Part shown: one piece after another, positions 17,179 to 25,354 of the stretch
How the letters are laid out: each line of letters begins with the position of its first letter
Numbering within the stretch: position 1 is the stretch's first letter
Assembly (NCBI RefSeq): GCF_000373265.1
Contig: NZ_KB890766.1
Span: 342,594-406,593, forward strand
Reading direction: 5' to 3'
DNA from: Pontibacter roseus DSM 17521
GTDB taxonomy: Bacteria; Bacteroidota; Bacteroidia; Cytophagales; Hymenobacteraceae
DNA: 64,000 nt
Program-made: the position numbers and the translations under genes
The notes under the pieces: model-generated
Databases searched by the model: none
Told to the model about the DNA's origin: nothing
The model's input: only the letters and a program-made list of their open reading frames with translations

Positions 17179-17221
17179 ACAGAACGCGGAACTGGCGCTT
17201 AGCGCCGGTTCCGCGTTCTGT
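17179..17221. terminator. Long hairpin after nos cluster 2
   Basis: A stem of about 21 bp with one G-T pair (17179-17199 with 17201-17221), standing between the converging nosF copy 2 and queD. It lacks a good U-tract on the plus strand, so it may act as a bidirectional terminator or mark the end of a lost segment where nosY would be expected. Confidence 0.6.
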
Positions 17222-17237
17222 AAAGGTATAGCGCACC

Positions 17238-17690
17238 TTAATCCACTTGGTCGGCGGCGTACCACTCGGCAAAGGACTTCTCCGTTTCCCAGAGCTTGAG
17301 GCTATGCAACTCCACGTTGGGCGGTAGCAGGTGTCCGATGCGCTGCTTGAAGTCGATGAGCATATTCTCGCAGGTCGGTTGGAAAGGCGTGAGCACCAGT
17401 TTGTGGTTCAGGTGTCGGAGCGCCTCCACCAGTTCCTGCGGCGCATCCTGGCGCAGCAGCAGCGCATGGTCTATCGGCTCCACAATCGTTTCCTGCACCA
17501 ACTTTTTCAGCTCCTTGAAGTCCATTACCATCCCATCGTTTGGGTGCGCCTCGTTCACGATAGGCGTGCCGATGATGGTCACCTCCAACCGATAGGAATG
17601 TCCGTGTATGTTGCGGCAACCGCCCTTGTAATTCTGCAAAGCGTGCGCTGCCTCAAACGTGAACAGGCGGGTCAATCGTATTCTACTCAT
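17238..17690 (-). CDS. queD: 6-carboxytetrahydropterin synthase (QueD/PTPS family)
   Basis: A 150-residue enzyme of the PTPS family that makes 6-carboxytetrahydropterin from dihydroneopterin triphosphate for queuosine synthesis. Zinc ligands are His16 (FEAAHAL), His29 and His31 (HGHSY), with the catalytic Cys25 just before. MDFKELK, DHALLL and PTCENM are further family motifs. It is 6 bases downstream of the 601-residue protein gene on the same strand. The other queuosine genes are not in this window. The related function as a biopterin-type synthase cannot be excluded. Confidence 0.88.
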   Translation of the reverse strand: MSRIRLTRLFTFEAAHALQNYKGGCRNIHGHSYRLEVTIIGTPIVNEAHPNDGMVMDFKELKKLVQETIVEPIDHALLLRQDAPQELVEALRHLNHKLVLTPFQPTCENMLIDFKQRIGHLLPPNVELHSLKLWETEKSFAEWYAADQVD

Positions 17691-17696
17691 AAGCTG

Positions 17697-19502
17697 CTAT
17701 ACCTTCTGGTTGGCCAGTTGCAATTGGTCCTCTGCTTCTAACAATTCATCCAACATCAGCACGTGCTTCTCCAACTGGTCCTGGAAGAGGGTGGGCAGTA
17801 TCTCTTTGTAGTAGGCTATACCTTGCTGCAGATTCTGCCAAAAACTCTGCAGGTATTTCTCCTGCTTGTCCGTCATGGTGGCCTGCAGCTCTTCCTTCTT
17901 GTTCTTCCAATACGCCACGTACATGTTGAGTTCGTTGATGAACACGTGCGGGCGGTAAGTGTTGTTGAGAATGTTCACGCGGCCATAGATGTGGTCGACC
18001 ATCTCCTGCAGCTTGAAGATGTTGGAAAAGTAAGCCAGGTTCGGGCCGGGGCAGATGGCTACCGGCCGCGAAGCAACGGCCTTGCGTGCTATACCTAGTT
18101 TTACCAATGCCGTGTTGGCCAAGCCTTCGCAGAGACACTCCTTCGCCAGTACTTTTGCCTCTTCCGCTTTGTATTCTTGCTCTGGCAAGCCCAATCCTTG
18201 TAACTCCACTAGCTTGTTGCGCTGGTATTTACGGGAGGCCGTGCAAATGGGCTCCTTGGTGAATTCAGTGTTGGATACCAGGTGTTTTTTCTCACAAGGG
18301 CTACCAGGCTTGCCTTTCGCTATCCGCGCCAATGTCAACGCCTCGCTGCTGGTACCGCGCAGGGAGTTGAAGGGCACGCCTAATGGCGATATCGGGCTCA
18401 GGTATAGGTCTTCTTTTTTGGCTCTGGCCAGCTTCTCCATGGTGTCGGCGTCCACGGTGGTGGCTTCGGGCACCAGCAGGAAAGGCGTTCCCCAGCCGGC
18501 TGCATCCAGGCCGTAGTGCTGGAGCAGGAAATCGTGCTCTGCTGAGGTACCTATACCTCCCTGCACGGTGATGTGCGTCGTGGGCGCCTGCTCCGGGGTG
18601 GCTATACCTTTCGTTCTGAGCGCGGCGCTGTACAAGGTATAGAGCTCTTCCTGCATGGCCTGCCTGTTCTGCTTGAACTCTTCCAGTATCGGCCCCAGCA
18701 GGTAACCGTCCGTGGCGAAGGCGTGGCCGCCGCAGTTGAGGCCCGACTCAATGCGGAACTCCGACACCCAGATGCCTTTCTTGGCCAATATCTTGCCCTG
18801 CACGAAAGCCGAGCGGTAGTCGCTCACCTTAATCACCACTTGCTTTTGCAGGTAACCATTTTCGTCCGGGAAGAAGCAGGGGAACTGCTCCAGGTAAGAG
18901 TACAGGCGCATGTTCATGCCAGCCGAGAAAATAACCGAGGCATGCACGGTGCTATTCGCAAAACCACGCAGTGCGGCCAGCGCATCTGAGTACTCCGACG
19001 GAAGCGGATTGCCATCTTTGTCGTAGTTTGTTTTGTCGAGTTTCGTCATGATGTTCACATCGATGCTGCCCGGTACCACGGCTTGCCGCAACGCTTCCTG
19101 CATGCTCTTCTTCACTTCCGGGTTGAAGGTCTGCACCATTTTCTGGTAGAGCGTCTTCAGAGGCGATGAGTCAGGCAGCAGCAGGAAATACCGGGTCAAC
19201 CGGGACTCCGCATCAAAGGTGTCCCGCTTCATCACTTGTACCTGCCTGGCTACGATTCGGTCCGCTAAGTCAAGGTAGGCGGTCACGCGTCGGGCGCGGT
19301 AGTCCTCATCTTTGGTGGTGATGGGCATGAAAGGCTCCTGGTATACCTGGCTGTAGTGCTCGCGCATCTGTTCCAGCAGGGTATCGTCGCTCAGGGATAT
19401 AACCGAGGAAATGCCGTACTGCGCCACTTTCATGGGCGAGTCAATGGAAAAGGCCAAACCCATAACCGGGATGTGGAAGGTGTGCGGTGTGTTTTTAATC
19501 AT
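17697..19502 (-). CDS. 601-residue protein with a flavin TIM-barrel-like core, function unknown
   Basis: A cytosolic protein without a signal peptide. The N-terminus (IPVMGLAFSIDSPMKVAQYG) and two later segments, SGLNCGGHAFATDG (about 253-266) and VQGGIGTSAEH followed by GWGTPFLLVPEATTVD (about 313-351), look like the phosphate- and flavin-binding loops of nitronate-monooxygenase/FMN-dependent TIM barrels. A C-terminal region of about 200 residues carries cysteines (SPCEKK, EPICTASRKY, KECLCEG, AICPGPN) and ends in helical coiled sequence. It lies between proline dehydrogenase and queD in the norCB-led row of minus-strand genes. Barrel membership is inferred from motifs; the reaction is unknown. 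Confidence 0.7.
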   Translation of the reverse strand: MIKNTPHTFHIPVMGLAFSIDSPMKVAQYGISSVISLSDDTLLEQMREHYSQVYQEPFMPITTKDEDYRARRVTAYLDLADRIVARQVQVMKRDTFDAESRLTRYFLLLPDSSPLKTLYQKMVQTFNPEVKKSMQEALRQAVVPGSIDVNIMTKLDKTNYDKDGNPLPSEYSDALAALRGFANSTVHASVIFSAGMNMRLYSYLEQFPCFFPDENGYLQKQVVIKVSDYRSAFVQGKILAKKGIWVSEFRIESGLNCGGHAFATDGYLLGPILEEFKQNRQAMQEELYTLYSAALRTKGIATPEQAPTTHITVQGGIGTSAEHDFLLQHYGLDAAGWGTPFLLVPEATTVDADTMEKLARAKKEDLYLSPISPLGVPFNSLRGTSSEALTLARIAKGKPGSPCEKKHLVSNTEFTKEPICTASRKYQRNKLVELQGLGLPEQEYKAEEAKVLAKECLCEGLANTALVKLGIARKAVASRPVAICPGPNLAYFSNIFKLQEMVDHIYGRVNILNNTYRPHVFINELNMYVAYWKNKKEELQATMTDKQEKYLQSFWQNLQQGIAYYKEILPTLFQDQLEKHVLMLDELLEAEDQLQLANQKV

Positions 19503-19612
19503 GAATGAAAATGCTGTATCGATTTACTGGTTGATTACTGGTTGTTTTTGCGCCCCGCTCACCTCATGCGAGCGGGCTACGAGGAGGGACTCTGAGTGGA
19601 GACAGGAAGATG

Positions 19613-20809
19613 CTACAGCAGCTTCCGGCGTTTCATCTCCGCCGCCAATAGGCTCAACTCCCGGCTCATCTGTCCGGCGATGGAGGTGTTTTCCTCGGCT
19701 CTCCTGATTAAGTAAGGCAATGTGGTTTTCACATCGCCGTAAGGCAGATACTTGGATGCACTGTAGCCCGCGCTGGCCAGGTTGAAAGTCAGGTTGTCGC
19801 TCATGCCGTAGAGCTGTGAGAAGTGGATGCGCTGGTGGTACTCCACCATCGTGTGCCGGTTGAGCTGGTTTACCAGGTAGCGGGTGCTCGCCTCGTTGTG
19901 CGTGGCGGCGCAGAGTTCCACCCGGTGCAGGTTCTCCAGGCAGATGTCAATGGCCTTGTCAAAGCTGCGGTCGGTGTCGGCTTTCACTGTGAAGACTGGA
20001 GAGGGGTAGCCCTGCTCTGCGGCGCGTTCCTGCTCTTTCTCGAGGTAAGCGCCGCGTACAATCTTGATGCCCAGCACCACGTCATAGCCATCGCTGCGCT
20101 TGAGCAGGTCAGTCAGGTAAGCAATGCGGTCGGTGCGGTACATCTGGAGCGTGTTGAAGACGACGGCACGGTGCTCGTTGTAGCGGAGCATCATTTTTTC
20201 GGCCAGCTCGTCCATGGGCTGCTGCAGCCAGCTTTCCTCGGCATCGAGGTATACCGTAATGTCGGCCTCGGCGGCTGCCTTGCAAATCATGTCGAGGCGC
20301 ATTTCGGTGCGGGCAAAGGCCGCCTGCTCTTCCTGGCTGAGGGGCTTTTGGTCCTGCAGTTTCTCGAAGATGTCGCGGGAGCCGATGCCGGTGAGCTTCA
20401 CGCTGATGTAGGGGATGTCGCCGGTGCTTTTGGCCAGACGTACGTTGCGGAGTATTTCGTCCCGCACAAAGTCAAAACCAGGTTCGTCCTCCTGCGCTTC
20501 GGCGGCATAGTCCAGCACCGTTTGAACGCGGGCATTCGCCATCCTGCGGATGGCCCGCTGGGCCTCCTGCGCCGTCTCGCCGCCACAGAAGTGGCGGTAG
20601 ATGGTGCTGCGGATGAGCCCCTTTACCGGCAGCCCCAGCTTCAGCGCCCAAATGGTGGCGATGCCTCCGAGTTTGACCAGCGAAGGTTTGCCCATCATCT
20701 TGAAGAGCAGGTGCGCCAGGCGCAGTTCGTGGTCCGACTTCGTACCAAAGGCAACCTCCAGGTTGTCCGGGTCGAAGGATTTGGTCTGTTGTAAAATGGT
20801 GTTATTCAT
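19613..20809 (-). CDS. Proline dehydrogenase
   Basis: Oxidises proline to pyrroline-5-carboxylate with FAD, passing electrons to the quinone pool. The product from the ATG at 20809 (398 residues) has the family motifs YLDAEES, KIVRGAYLEKE, ATHNEAS, QLYGMSD and the C-terminal substrate-binding YLPYGDVKTTLPYLIRRAEEN. It is the stand-alone enzyme without the dehydrogenase domain of PutA. A further ATG at 20857 would overlap norB more deeply. The chosen start overlaps the end of norB by 8 bases, implying translational coupling with NO reductase, an unusual partner. Confidence 0.93.
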   Translation of the reverse strand: MNNTILQQTKSFDPDNLEVAFGTKSDHELRLAHLLFKMMGKPSLVKLGGIATIWALKLGLPVKGLIRSTIYRHFCGGETAQEAQRAIRRMANARVQTVLDYAAEAQEDEPGFDFVRDEILRNVRLAKSTGDIPYISVKLTGIGSRDIFEKLQDQKPLSQEEQAAFARTEMRLDMICKAAAEADITVYLDAEESWLQQPMDELAEKMMLRYNEHRAVVFNTLQMYRTDRIAYLTDLLKRSDGYDVVLGIKIVRGAYLEKEQERAAEQGYPSPVFTVKADTDRSFDKAIDICLENLHRVELCAATHNEASTRYLVNQLNRHTMVEYHQRIHFSQLYGMSDNLTFNLASAGYSASKYLPYGDVKTTLPYLIRRAEENTSIAGQMSRELSLLAAEMKRRKLL

Positions 20810-22193
20810 ATGCGTAAATTTCCTTTTCTGGTTGAGGCTGTTGTTCCGGTTTAGCACGGCGCAGCAGCAAGGTTTGTAGCAGAGGCAAGGCCACGAAGGC
20901 TATACCTGCCGCGATGCCTACCCCTGAGATGGCAAAAGCAATGAACCAAGGCCGGAGCTGCTGCATGAGCAGCGCATGTGGCAAGTCAGGTGTCTGCACC
21001 TGTAGCACGGCCTTGCCCACGCCGGCCCCAATCAGCGCCACCCAGAACACCAGCAGCGAACCGTTGCTCAGGTATAGGCCGCGCATGATGCGGCGCAACT
21101 GTGCCGCGCTGAACCCTCCGAAGTAACGGGTGCAGGCGTAGCAGGCGGAGGCCAGCAACAGCATGGTGTTGATGCCGATGGTGGTGCCCATGGCGTGTGC
21201 CACGGTGATGTGGGTGCCGTGGGTATAAAGGTTGATGGCAGGTATAGACATCAGGATGGCCATGAAGAGGTTCAAGAATATCCAGGCGTCGGCCGCAATC
21301 AGGAAGCGGTATGGCAGCAGACCGGCGTTCTTGCGGGCATCGGAGAGCGAGCTGCGCCAGGTCCAGATAATCTTACCCAGGATGAGGAGCTCGGTCATGC
21401 TGACCAGGTAGGCGGTATAGCGGATGGTGTTGCTGACAGGCAGCGCGTAAATGTGATGGCCCCAGTTGAACATCAGGTTGAAGAGCCCCAGGAAAAAGAA
21501 GAAGAACGTGAGCGGTTTCCGGGCCAGGCTGGCATCGCCGCTGAGCCGGCACATGAGGTAAAAAGCCCCGCCGTTAATGAGCATGTTCCAGGAGCCGACC
21601 AGCGAGCCGTAGGACTTCCACTGCACGGCCATGTCGCGTACTAAGTGGTCACCGAAATAGGGCAGCAGCCACAAGTAGGACTCGGAGAAGGAGAGGAGGA
21701 AAAAAACGATGCCCGACGCCCACATCCAGCGGTAGATGGGCCATGGTCCTTTCTCCCTTCGCACAGACTTGTAAAAGTTGATTCCCAGCAGCAGGAACGA
21801 GACGGCGATAGGTATAGCCAAAGCGGGAGGATACTCCCAGTACTCACGCCCTCCGAAGATACCCGCCAGGTAGCAGCACATGATGGTGACGGCCGCCGTC
21901 AGCAGGAGCAGGAACTGCAGGTGTCCCAAGGTATAGCCGTTGATATTTTTCCCGTCTTTCTTTATCTGGTAGAGGTATAGCCCGCCGATGGAGGAGAACA
22001 GTATCCAGAACACGATGGAAGAAACGTGCAGCGGCCGTAGCCGGGTGAAAGGCAAGGCGTCGCGCAGCTCCTGCGGGAACAGGTATACCAGGCCTCCCAG
22101 CACACCGAAGGCCACGCCCGCCAGCAGGAACATTAAACCCGTCATCAGGTATAGCGAGCCCAGTTGCCTATTCACCTGCCACCTCCTTTGCAT
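20802..22193 (-). CDS. norB: Nitric oxide reductase subunit B (cNOR catalytic subunit)
   Basis: A 463-residue, roughly 12-helix heme-copper-oxidase-family protein that reduces NO to N2O with electrons from NorC. Key segments are RPLHVSSIVFWILF (first heme His), FNWGHHIYALPVS (FeB histidines) and THGTHITVAHAMGTT (heme b/b3 histidines). The length and lack of an N-terminal soluble domain make it cNOR, in contrast to qNOR at 1-2163. Its start overlaps the end of norC by 26 bases and its end overlaps proline dehydrogenase by 8. The typical norD and norQ accessory genes are not present beside it. Confidence 0.95.
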   Translation of the reverse strand: MQRRWQVNRQLGSLYLMTGLMFLLAGVAFGVLGGLVYLFPQELRDALPFTRLRPLHVSSIVFWILFSSIGGLYLYQIKKDGKNINGYTLGHLQFLLLLTAAVTIMCCYLAGIFGGREYWEYPPALAIPIAVSFLLLGINFYKSVRREKGPWPIYRWMWASGIVFFLLSFSESYLWLLPYFGDHLVRDMAVQWKSYGSLVGSWNMLINGGAFYLMCRLSGDASLARKPLTFFFFFLGLFNLMFNWGHHIYALPVSNTIRYTAYLVSMTELLILGKIIWTWRSSLSDARKNAGLLPYRFLIAADAWIFLNLFMAILMSIPAINLYTHGTHITVAHAMGTTIGINTMLLLASACYACTRYFGGFSAAQLRRIMRGLYLSNGSLLVFWVALIGAGVGKAVLQVQTPDLPHALLMQQLRPWFIAFAISGVGIAAGIAFVALPLLQTLLLRRAKPEQQPQPEKEIYAYE

Positions 22194-22617
22194 GTATCTG
22201 GCCCAGGGAGTCTATCCTGAAATGTTCACGGGATACTTTCCCGGTCTTATCAGCGTGCTCCAGGAAGGCCAGCAGGGCCGTCACCTCCTGCTCACTAAGT
22301 TTAAAATTGGGCATAGTGCCGGTTCCGCCCCGTATGATGGCCTTGGCGTAAGGTATACCTTTGTCGGACACCACGTTGGTGAGGTCTGGCCCTAAATACC
22401 CGCCCAGTCCATACAACTGGTGGCAGGAAGAGCAGTTGTGCTGCTGCCAGAGCTGCTTGCCCTCTAAGGCTATTTCCTGTCTGTCGCCCATGGCCACAGC
22501 AGGCACCTCCGCCACATACACATAGCCCGTAAACAGAACAAACGCTACGAAGAGGCTGCTGTAAACACTCAGCTGTCCGGTTGGGGAGCGCATCACACGA
22601 TGTAGGAAGTAAGGCAT
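22168..22617 (-). CDS. norC: Nitric oxide reductase subunit C (membrane-anchored cytochrome c)
   Basis: A 149-residue protein with an N-terminal membrane helix (about residues 14-35) followed by one cytochrome c domain: heme motif CSSCH within LWQQHNCSSCHQLYGLGG, and a Met ligand in TGTMPNFKLS. It transfers electrons to NorB. The ATG at 22617 is chosen over 22641 because the latter falls within the probable -7 box (22638-22645). norB overlaps its 3' end by 26 bases. It lies divergently from the thioredoxin-like gene at 22824, with two operator palindromes between them. Confidence 0.94.
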   Translation of the reverse strand: MPYFLHRVMRSPTGQLSVYSSLFVAFVLFTGYVYVAEVPAVAMGDRQEIALEGKQLWQQHNCSSCHQLYGLGGYLGPDLTNVVSDKGIPYAKAIIRGGTGTMPNFKLSEQEVTALLAFLEHADKTGKVSREHFRIDSLGQIHAKEVAGE

Positions 22618-22637
22618 AGGCGGTGTTGGTTGCAGGC

Positions 22638-22645
22638 ACAAGTTA
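22638..22645 (-). promoter_or_regulatory. -7-like box of norCB
   Basis: Minus-strand TAACTTGT, an imperfect version of TAnnTTTG. It is exactly 57 bases from the 5' end of the palindrome at 22691-22702 (read on the minus strand), the same distance as for nosC and the cupin. Confidence 0.5.
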
Positions 22646-22690
22646 GGCCGGCTGGCAGGCGGCAGAAATGAGCATAGTCAGGCAGAATGA

Positions 22691-22702
22691 TGACATAGGT
22701 CA
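22691..22702. promoter_or_regulatory. TGAC-N4-GTCA operator of norCB
   Basis: TGACATAGGTCA, identical to the site at 3641-3652 before the qNOR and cupin genes. It is placed 57 bases before the norC -7-like box on the minus strand. Confidence 0.7.
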
Positions 22703-22759
22703 TTTTCTGTCTATTCTCTTTTACAAGTGATAAATGCTGTTTTTATGGTTGAACCTAAG

Positions 22760-22771
22760 TGACTTAAGTCA
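22760..22771. promoter_or_regulatory. TGACTTAAGTCA operator of the thioredoxin-like gene
   Basis: A fully palindromic 12-mer. Its 5' end lies 35 bases before TAAACTTG at 22795-22802, a one-mismatch -7 box on the plus strand. This matches the 35-base class seen before hemA and the qNOR operon. Confidence 0.7.
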
Positions 22772-22794
22772 TTTTGCGGGTGGGTATACTTGCT

Positions 22795-22802
22795 TAAACT
22801 TG
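22795..22802 (+). promoter_or_regulatory. -7-like box (TAAACTTG) of the thioredoxin-like gene
   Basis: One mismatch to TAnnTTTG, 35 bases from the 5' end of the operator at 22760 and about 21 bases before the ATG at 22824. Confidence 0.5.
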
Positions 22803-22823
22803 CATTGTTAATTCAGTTAAGAC

Positions 22824-23468
22824 ATGCATACACCGAACGCCTTTTTCCCAGACCTGATAAACCCGCTTACTTACGCCAGTTACAAAACCCTGGTAGATGA
22901 ACTTGTGAGCCAGAACGGCACCACCGGCCCCGAGCAGACCGATGAGCGCATTGCCTTCACCAAACTCAACCAGCATCGCATGAAGCGGGTGGAGAAACAA
23001 TTTGCTATCAACCCGGAATTGCTGGACGCGCTGCAGCAGCCGCGCCCGGAGTGGCACTGGGTGGTGTTGGTGGAGTCCTGGTGCGGCGACGGCGCCCAGC
23101 AACTGCCAGCGCTGGCTGCTATTTCAGAGGCCGTTCCTACCATCGAGCTGACCATCCTGCTGCGCGATGAGAACCCCGACTGGATGGATACCTGCCTTAC
23201 CAACGGCAGCCGCGCCATACCCAAACTGGTCTGCATGAACGCCGATACCAACGAGCGCCTCTTCACGTGGGGCCCGCGGCCGATGGCAATCATGGAGCAG
23301 GTGCTGCAGTTCAAGGACAAGTATCCGAATGCCACGAAAGAGGAAATCGGTACGCTGGTGCACACCCTATACGCCCAAGACCGGAGCAAATCCATGCAGC
23401 AGGATTTGCTGGAGTTGGTGAAGCGTGCTATACCTGTGGCGCGAGCCGATGAGGAACTCGTGTCCTGA
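22824..23468 (+). CDS. Thioredoxin-fold family protein with single-Cys WCGDG site
   Basis: A 214-residue cytosolic protein of the small thioredoxin-like family common in Bacteroidota. The active-site region reads VLVESWCGDGAQQLP, so only Cys87 is present where thioredoxins have CxxC. LTILLRDENPDWMD and SRAIPKLVCMN are typical of the family. A monothiol site argues against a classic disulfide reductase role and is compatible with peroxide, NO or bacillithiol-type chemistry (inference). It leads a plus-strand row with a small lipoprotein and a His-rich membrane protein. It sits behind an operator shared in type with norCB. Confidence 0.85.
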   Translation: MHTPNAFFPDLINPLTYASYKTLVDELVSQNGTTGPEQTDERIAFTKLNQHRMKRVEKQFAINPELLDALQQPRPEWHWVVLVESWCGDGAQQLPALAAISEAVPTIELTILLRDENPDWMDTCLTNGSRAIPKLVCMNADTNERLFTWGPRPMAIMEQVLQFKDKYPNATKEEIGTLVHTLYAQDRSKSMQQDLLELVKRAIPVARADEELVS

Positions 23469-23543
23469 GCAAAGCGGTAATTTTCCGGAGCCGATTTTGT
23501 TATACAGTTTTAAGCTATCTACTAAACCTAACCGAAACTAAAC

Positions 23544-23987
23544 ATGAAATTCACCTTCGTTTATATTATTTTGGCTAGCCTGGTATCCATGTGCGGGCAC
23601 GACACCGACCTGGAATCGCAACACACCGAAGTCGTACAGGAAGAGGCGCAGGTGCTATCCCTGAACGGCACCGAGCGCTGGCAGGCTGACGAGCCAACCA
23701 ACTGGCACGTGCAGCAGTTGCAGGCACTGGTGAAAGAGTATGAGCAGCAGGCGGAAAACAAAACGGCCGAGGCGTACAATGACTTGGGACAGGCCATGCA
23801 AGCGGAACTGCAGCTGATGTTCAAGGACTGCACCATGAAAGGGGCGGCCCACGATATGCTGCACACCTACCTGGAGCCCCTGATGGCGGACGTGAAGCTG
23901 CTGGCCGAGAAAGACGAAGCCAGCGCTGAAGCGGCCTTAGGACGCATCAGCACCCATTTGCAGGCCTATACCACCTATTTCAAATAA
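23544..23987 (+). CDS. Small secreted helical protein, probable lipoprotein
   Basis: A 147-residue product with a hydrophobic N-terminus and a lipobox-like VSMC (Cys17). The mature part starts with LNGTERWQADEPTNWHVQQLQ and is predicted helical throughout, with KDCTMKGAAHDMLHTYLEPL near the middle. The pattern of an N-terminal GxxW segment followed by Cys-Thr-Met-Lys-Gly and His residues is known from uncharacterised Bacteroidota proteins. A four-helix bundle with metal or heme binding is possible but not shown. It is 4 bases before the His-rich membrane protein gene. Confidence 0.75.
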   Translation: MKFTFVYIILASLVSMCGHDTDLESQHTEVVQEEAQVLSLNGTERWQADEPTNWHVQQLQALVKEYEQQAENKTAEAYNDLGQAMQAELQLMFKDCTMKGAAHDMLHTYLEPLMADVKLLAEKDEASAEAALGRISTHLQAYTTYFK

Positions 23988-23991
23988 GTGA

Positions 23992-25281
23992 ATGGCGGAA
24001 GTCAGGGAAAGACAAGCAAGGTTAAACATAGGACAGGATACCCTGGTGCGGGCACGTATCGCGCTGGGGTATTTTGTGCTGGTGGCCTTGCTGGGCCTTT
24101 TCCTGCGCTGGCTACTGGTGTCGCCGGTGGAGGGCGTCAACTTCAAATATTTTCTGCATGCGCACTCGCATGTGGCTTTGTTGGGCTGGCTCTACTGCGC
24201 CTTTTTTGCAGCTTTGCTTTACATTTTTCCGGTTGCAACAGTTACTGAGCGCAAGTCGTTCCGGAGGCAGTTTTTCCTGACGCAGGTATCGGTGCTGGGT
24301 ATGCTGTTCACCTTCCCTGTGCAGGGCTATGCGCTCTTTTCCATCACCTTCTCGACGATGCACATCCTGCTCAGCTACTGGTTTGCCCGCAGCTACTGGC
24401 AGCATGTGCAGCTTAACGTCGACACCCGCACACACGGCACTTCCCTGAAGTACATCGGGGCGGCTTTGCTGTTCATGTTGGTGTCTTCCATCGGTCCGTG
24501 GGCCATGGGGCCGATTATGGCGAAGGGCACCATCGGCGGTGAACTCTACTACTCGGCCATTTATTTCTACCTGCATTTCCAGTACAACGGCTGGTTCACC
24601 TTTGCGGTGCTCGGGCTTTTGTTCTGGTTTCTGGAGCACCACCAAGTATACTTCAACCGAAGCTGGGCCGTGCGTGCTTTCTGGTGGCTGGCGCTGGCCT
24701 GTCTGCCAGCCTATGCGCTCTCGGTGCTGTGGACCCAACCGGCAGACTGGGTATACGCCATCGGCTATGTGGCTGTGGCCATGCAGGTGGTGGGCGGGTA
24801 TTACCTGTTCAAAGTCATCGCGCAGGTATGGTCTGAAACGAAGCGTTTGCTCCAGCCATGGGTACGTGCCCTGGTAGGTCTATCGCTCCTGTTTCTGGTG
24901 TTGAAACTGGCCTTGCAAACCGCTTCTGCCTTTCCGTATATGGCGGACCTGGCCTACAAACTACGCTACTTTATCATTGGCTACCTGCACCTGTCGTTAC
25001 TGGGTTTCGTGTCGCTGTTTATGCTGGCCTTCCTGTTGCAGCAAGGCCTCTACCGACTCGGCCGATATGGCGGTATCGGACTGATTCTGTTTCTGGCAGG
25101 CTTCTTCGCTACGGAATTGATGCTGTTCGGGCAGGGCACGTTGCTCTGGCTGGGGCTGACGGCTTTGCCGAGTTTCAACTGGCTGATGTTCTGGGCGAGT
25201 GTACCGATGCCGCTGGGGTTGGTGCTGTTGTTTCTGGGGCAGCGGGGGTTGAAGGTGAGTGGGATGGGGAGGATTGTCTGA
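23992..25281 (+). CDS. Polytopic His-rich membrane protein (NnrS/oxidase-subunit-I-like)
   Basis: A 429-residue protein with about 12 membrane helices. Histidines sit inside or at the ends of helices in motifs LHAHSHVALLGWLYC, TMHILLSYW, YLHFQYNGWF and GYLHLSLLGFVSLF. This spacing recalls heme-binding helices of NnrS and the heme-copper oxidase subunit I family, but the FeB/CuB His-His pair is not recognised, so it is not a classical oxidase. It follows a thioredoxin-like gene and a small lipoprotein and stands next to norCB. A role in NO or heme metabolism is likely by context. A second protein of this type is at 35079-36398. Confidence 0.78.
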   Translation: MAEVRERQARLNIGQDTLVRARIALGYFVLVALLGLFLRWLLVSPVEGVNFKYFLHAHSHVALLGWLYCAFFAALLYIFPVATVTERKSFRRQFFLTQVSVLGMLFTFPVQGYALFSITFSTMHILLSYWFARSYWQHVQLNVDTRTHGTSLKYIGAALLFMLVSSIGPWAMGPIMAKGTIGGELYYSAIYFYLHFQYNGWFTFAVLGLLFWFLEHHQVYFNRSWAVRAFWWLALACLPAYALSVLWTQPADWVYAIGYVAVAMQVVGGYYLFKVIAQVWSETKRLLQPWVRALVGLSLLFLVLKLALQTASAFPYMADLAYKLRYFIIGYLHLSLLGFVSLFMLAFLLQQGLYRLGRYGGIGLILFLAGFFATELMLFGQGTLLWLGLTALPSFNWLMFWASVPMPLGLVLLFLGQRGLKVSGMGRIV

Positions 25282-25354
25282 ATCAGGATTGGCAGGATTA
25301 AGAATGTCAATAAGTATTTTAGACTGCGTTGTTATCTTAAAGCGGAAACCTCTT

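Noticed and set aside
19823..20794. 323-codon open frame on the plus strand
   Set aside because: Antisense to proline dehydrogenase, whose motifs are all intact; the product has no recognisable features.
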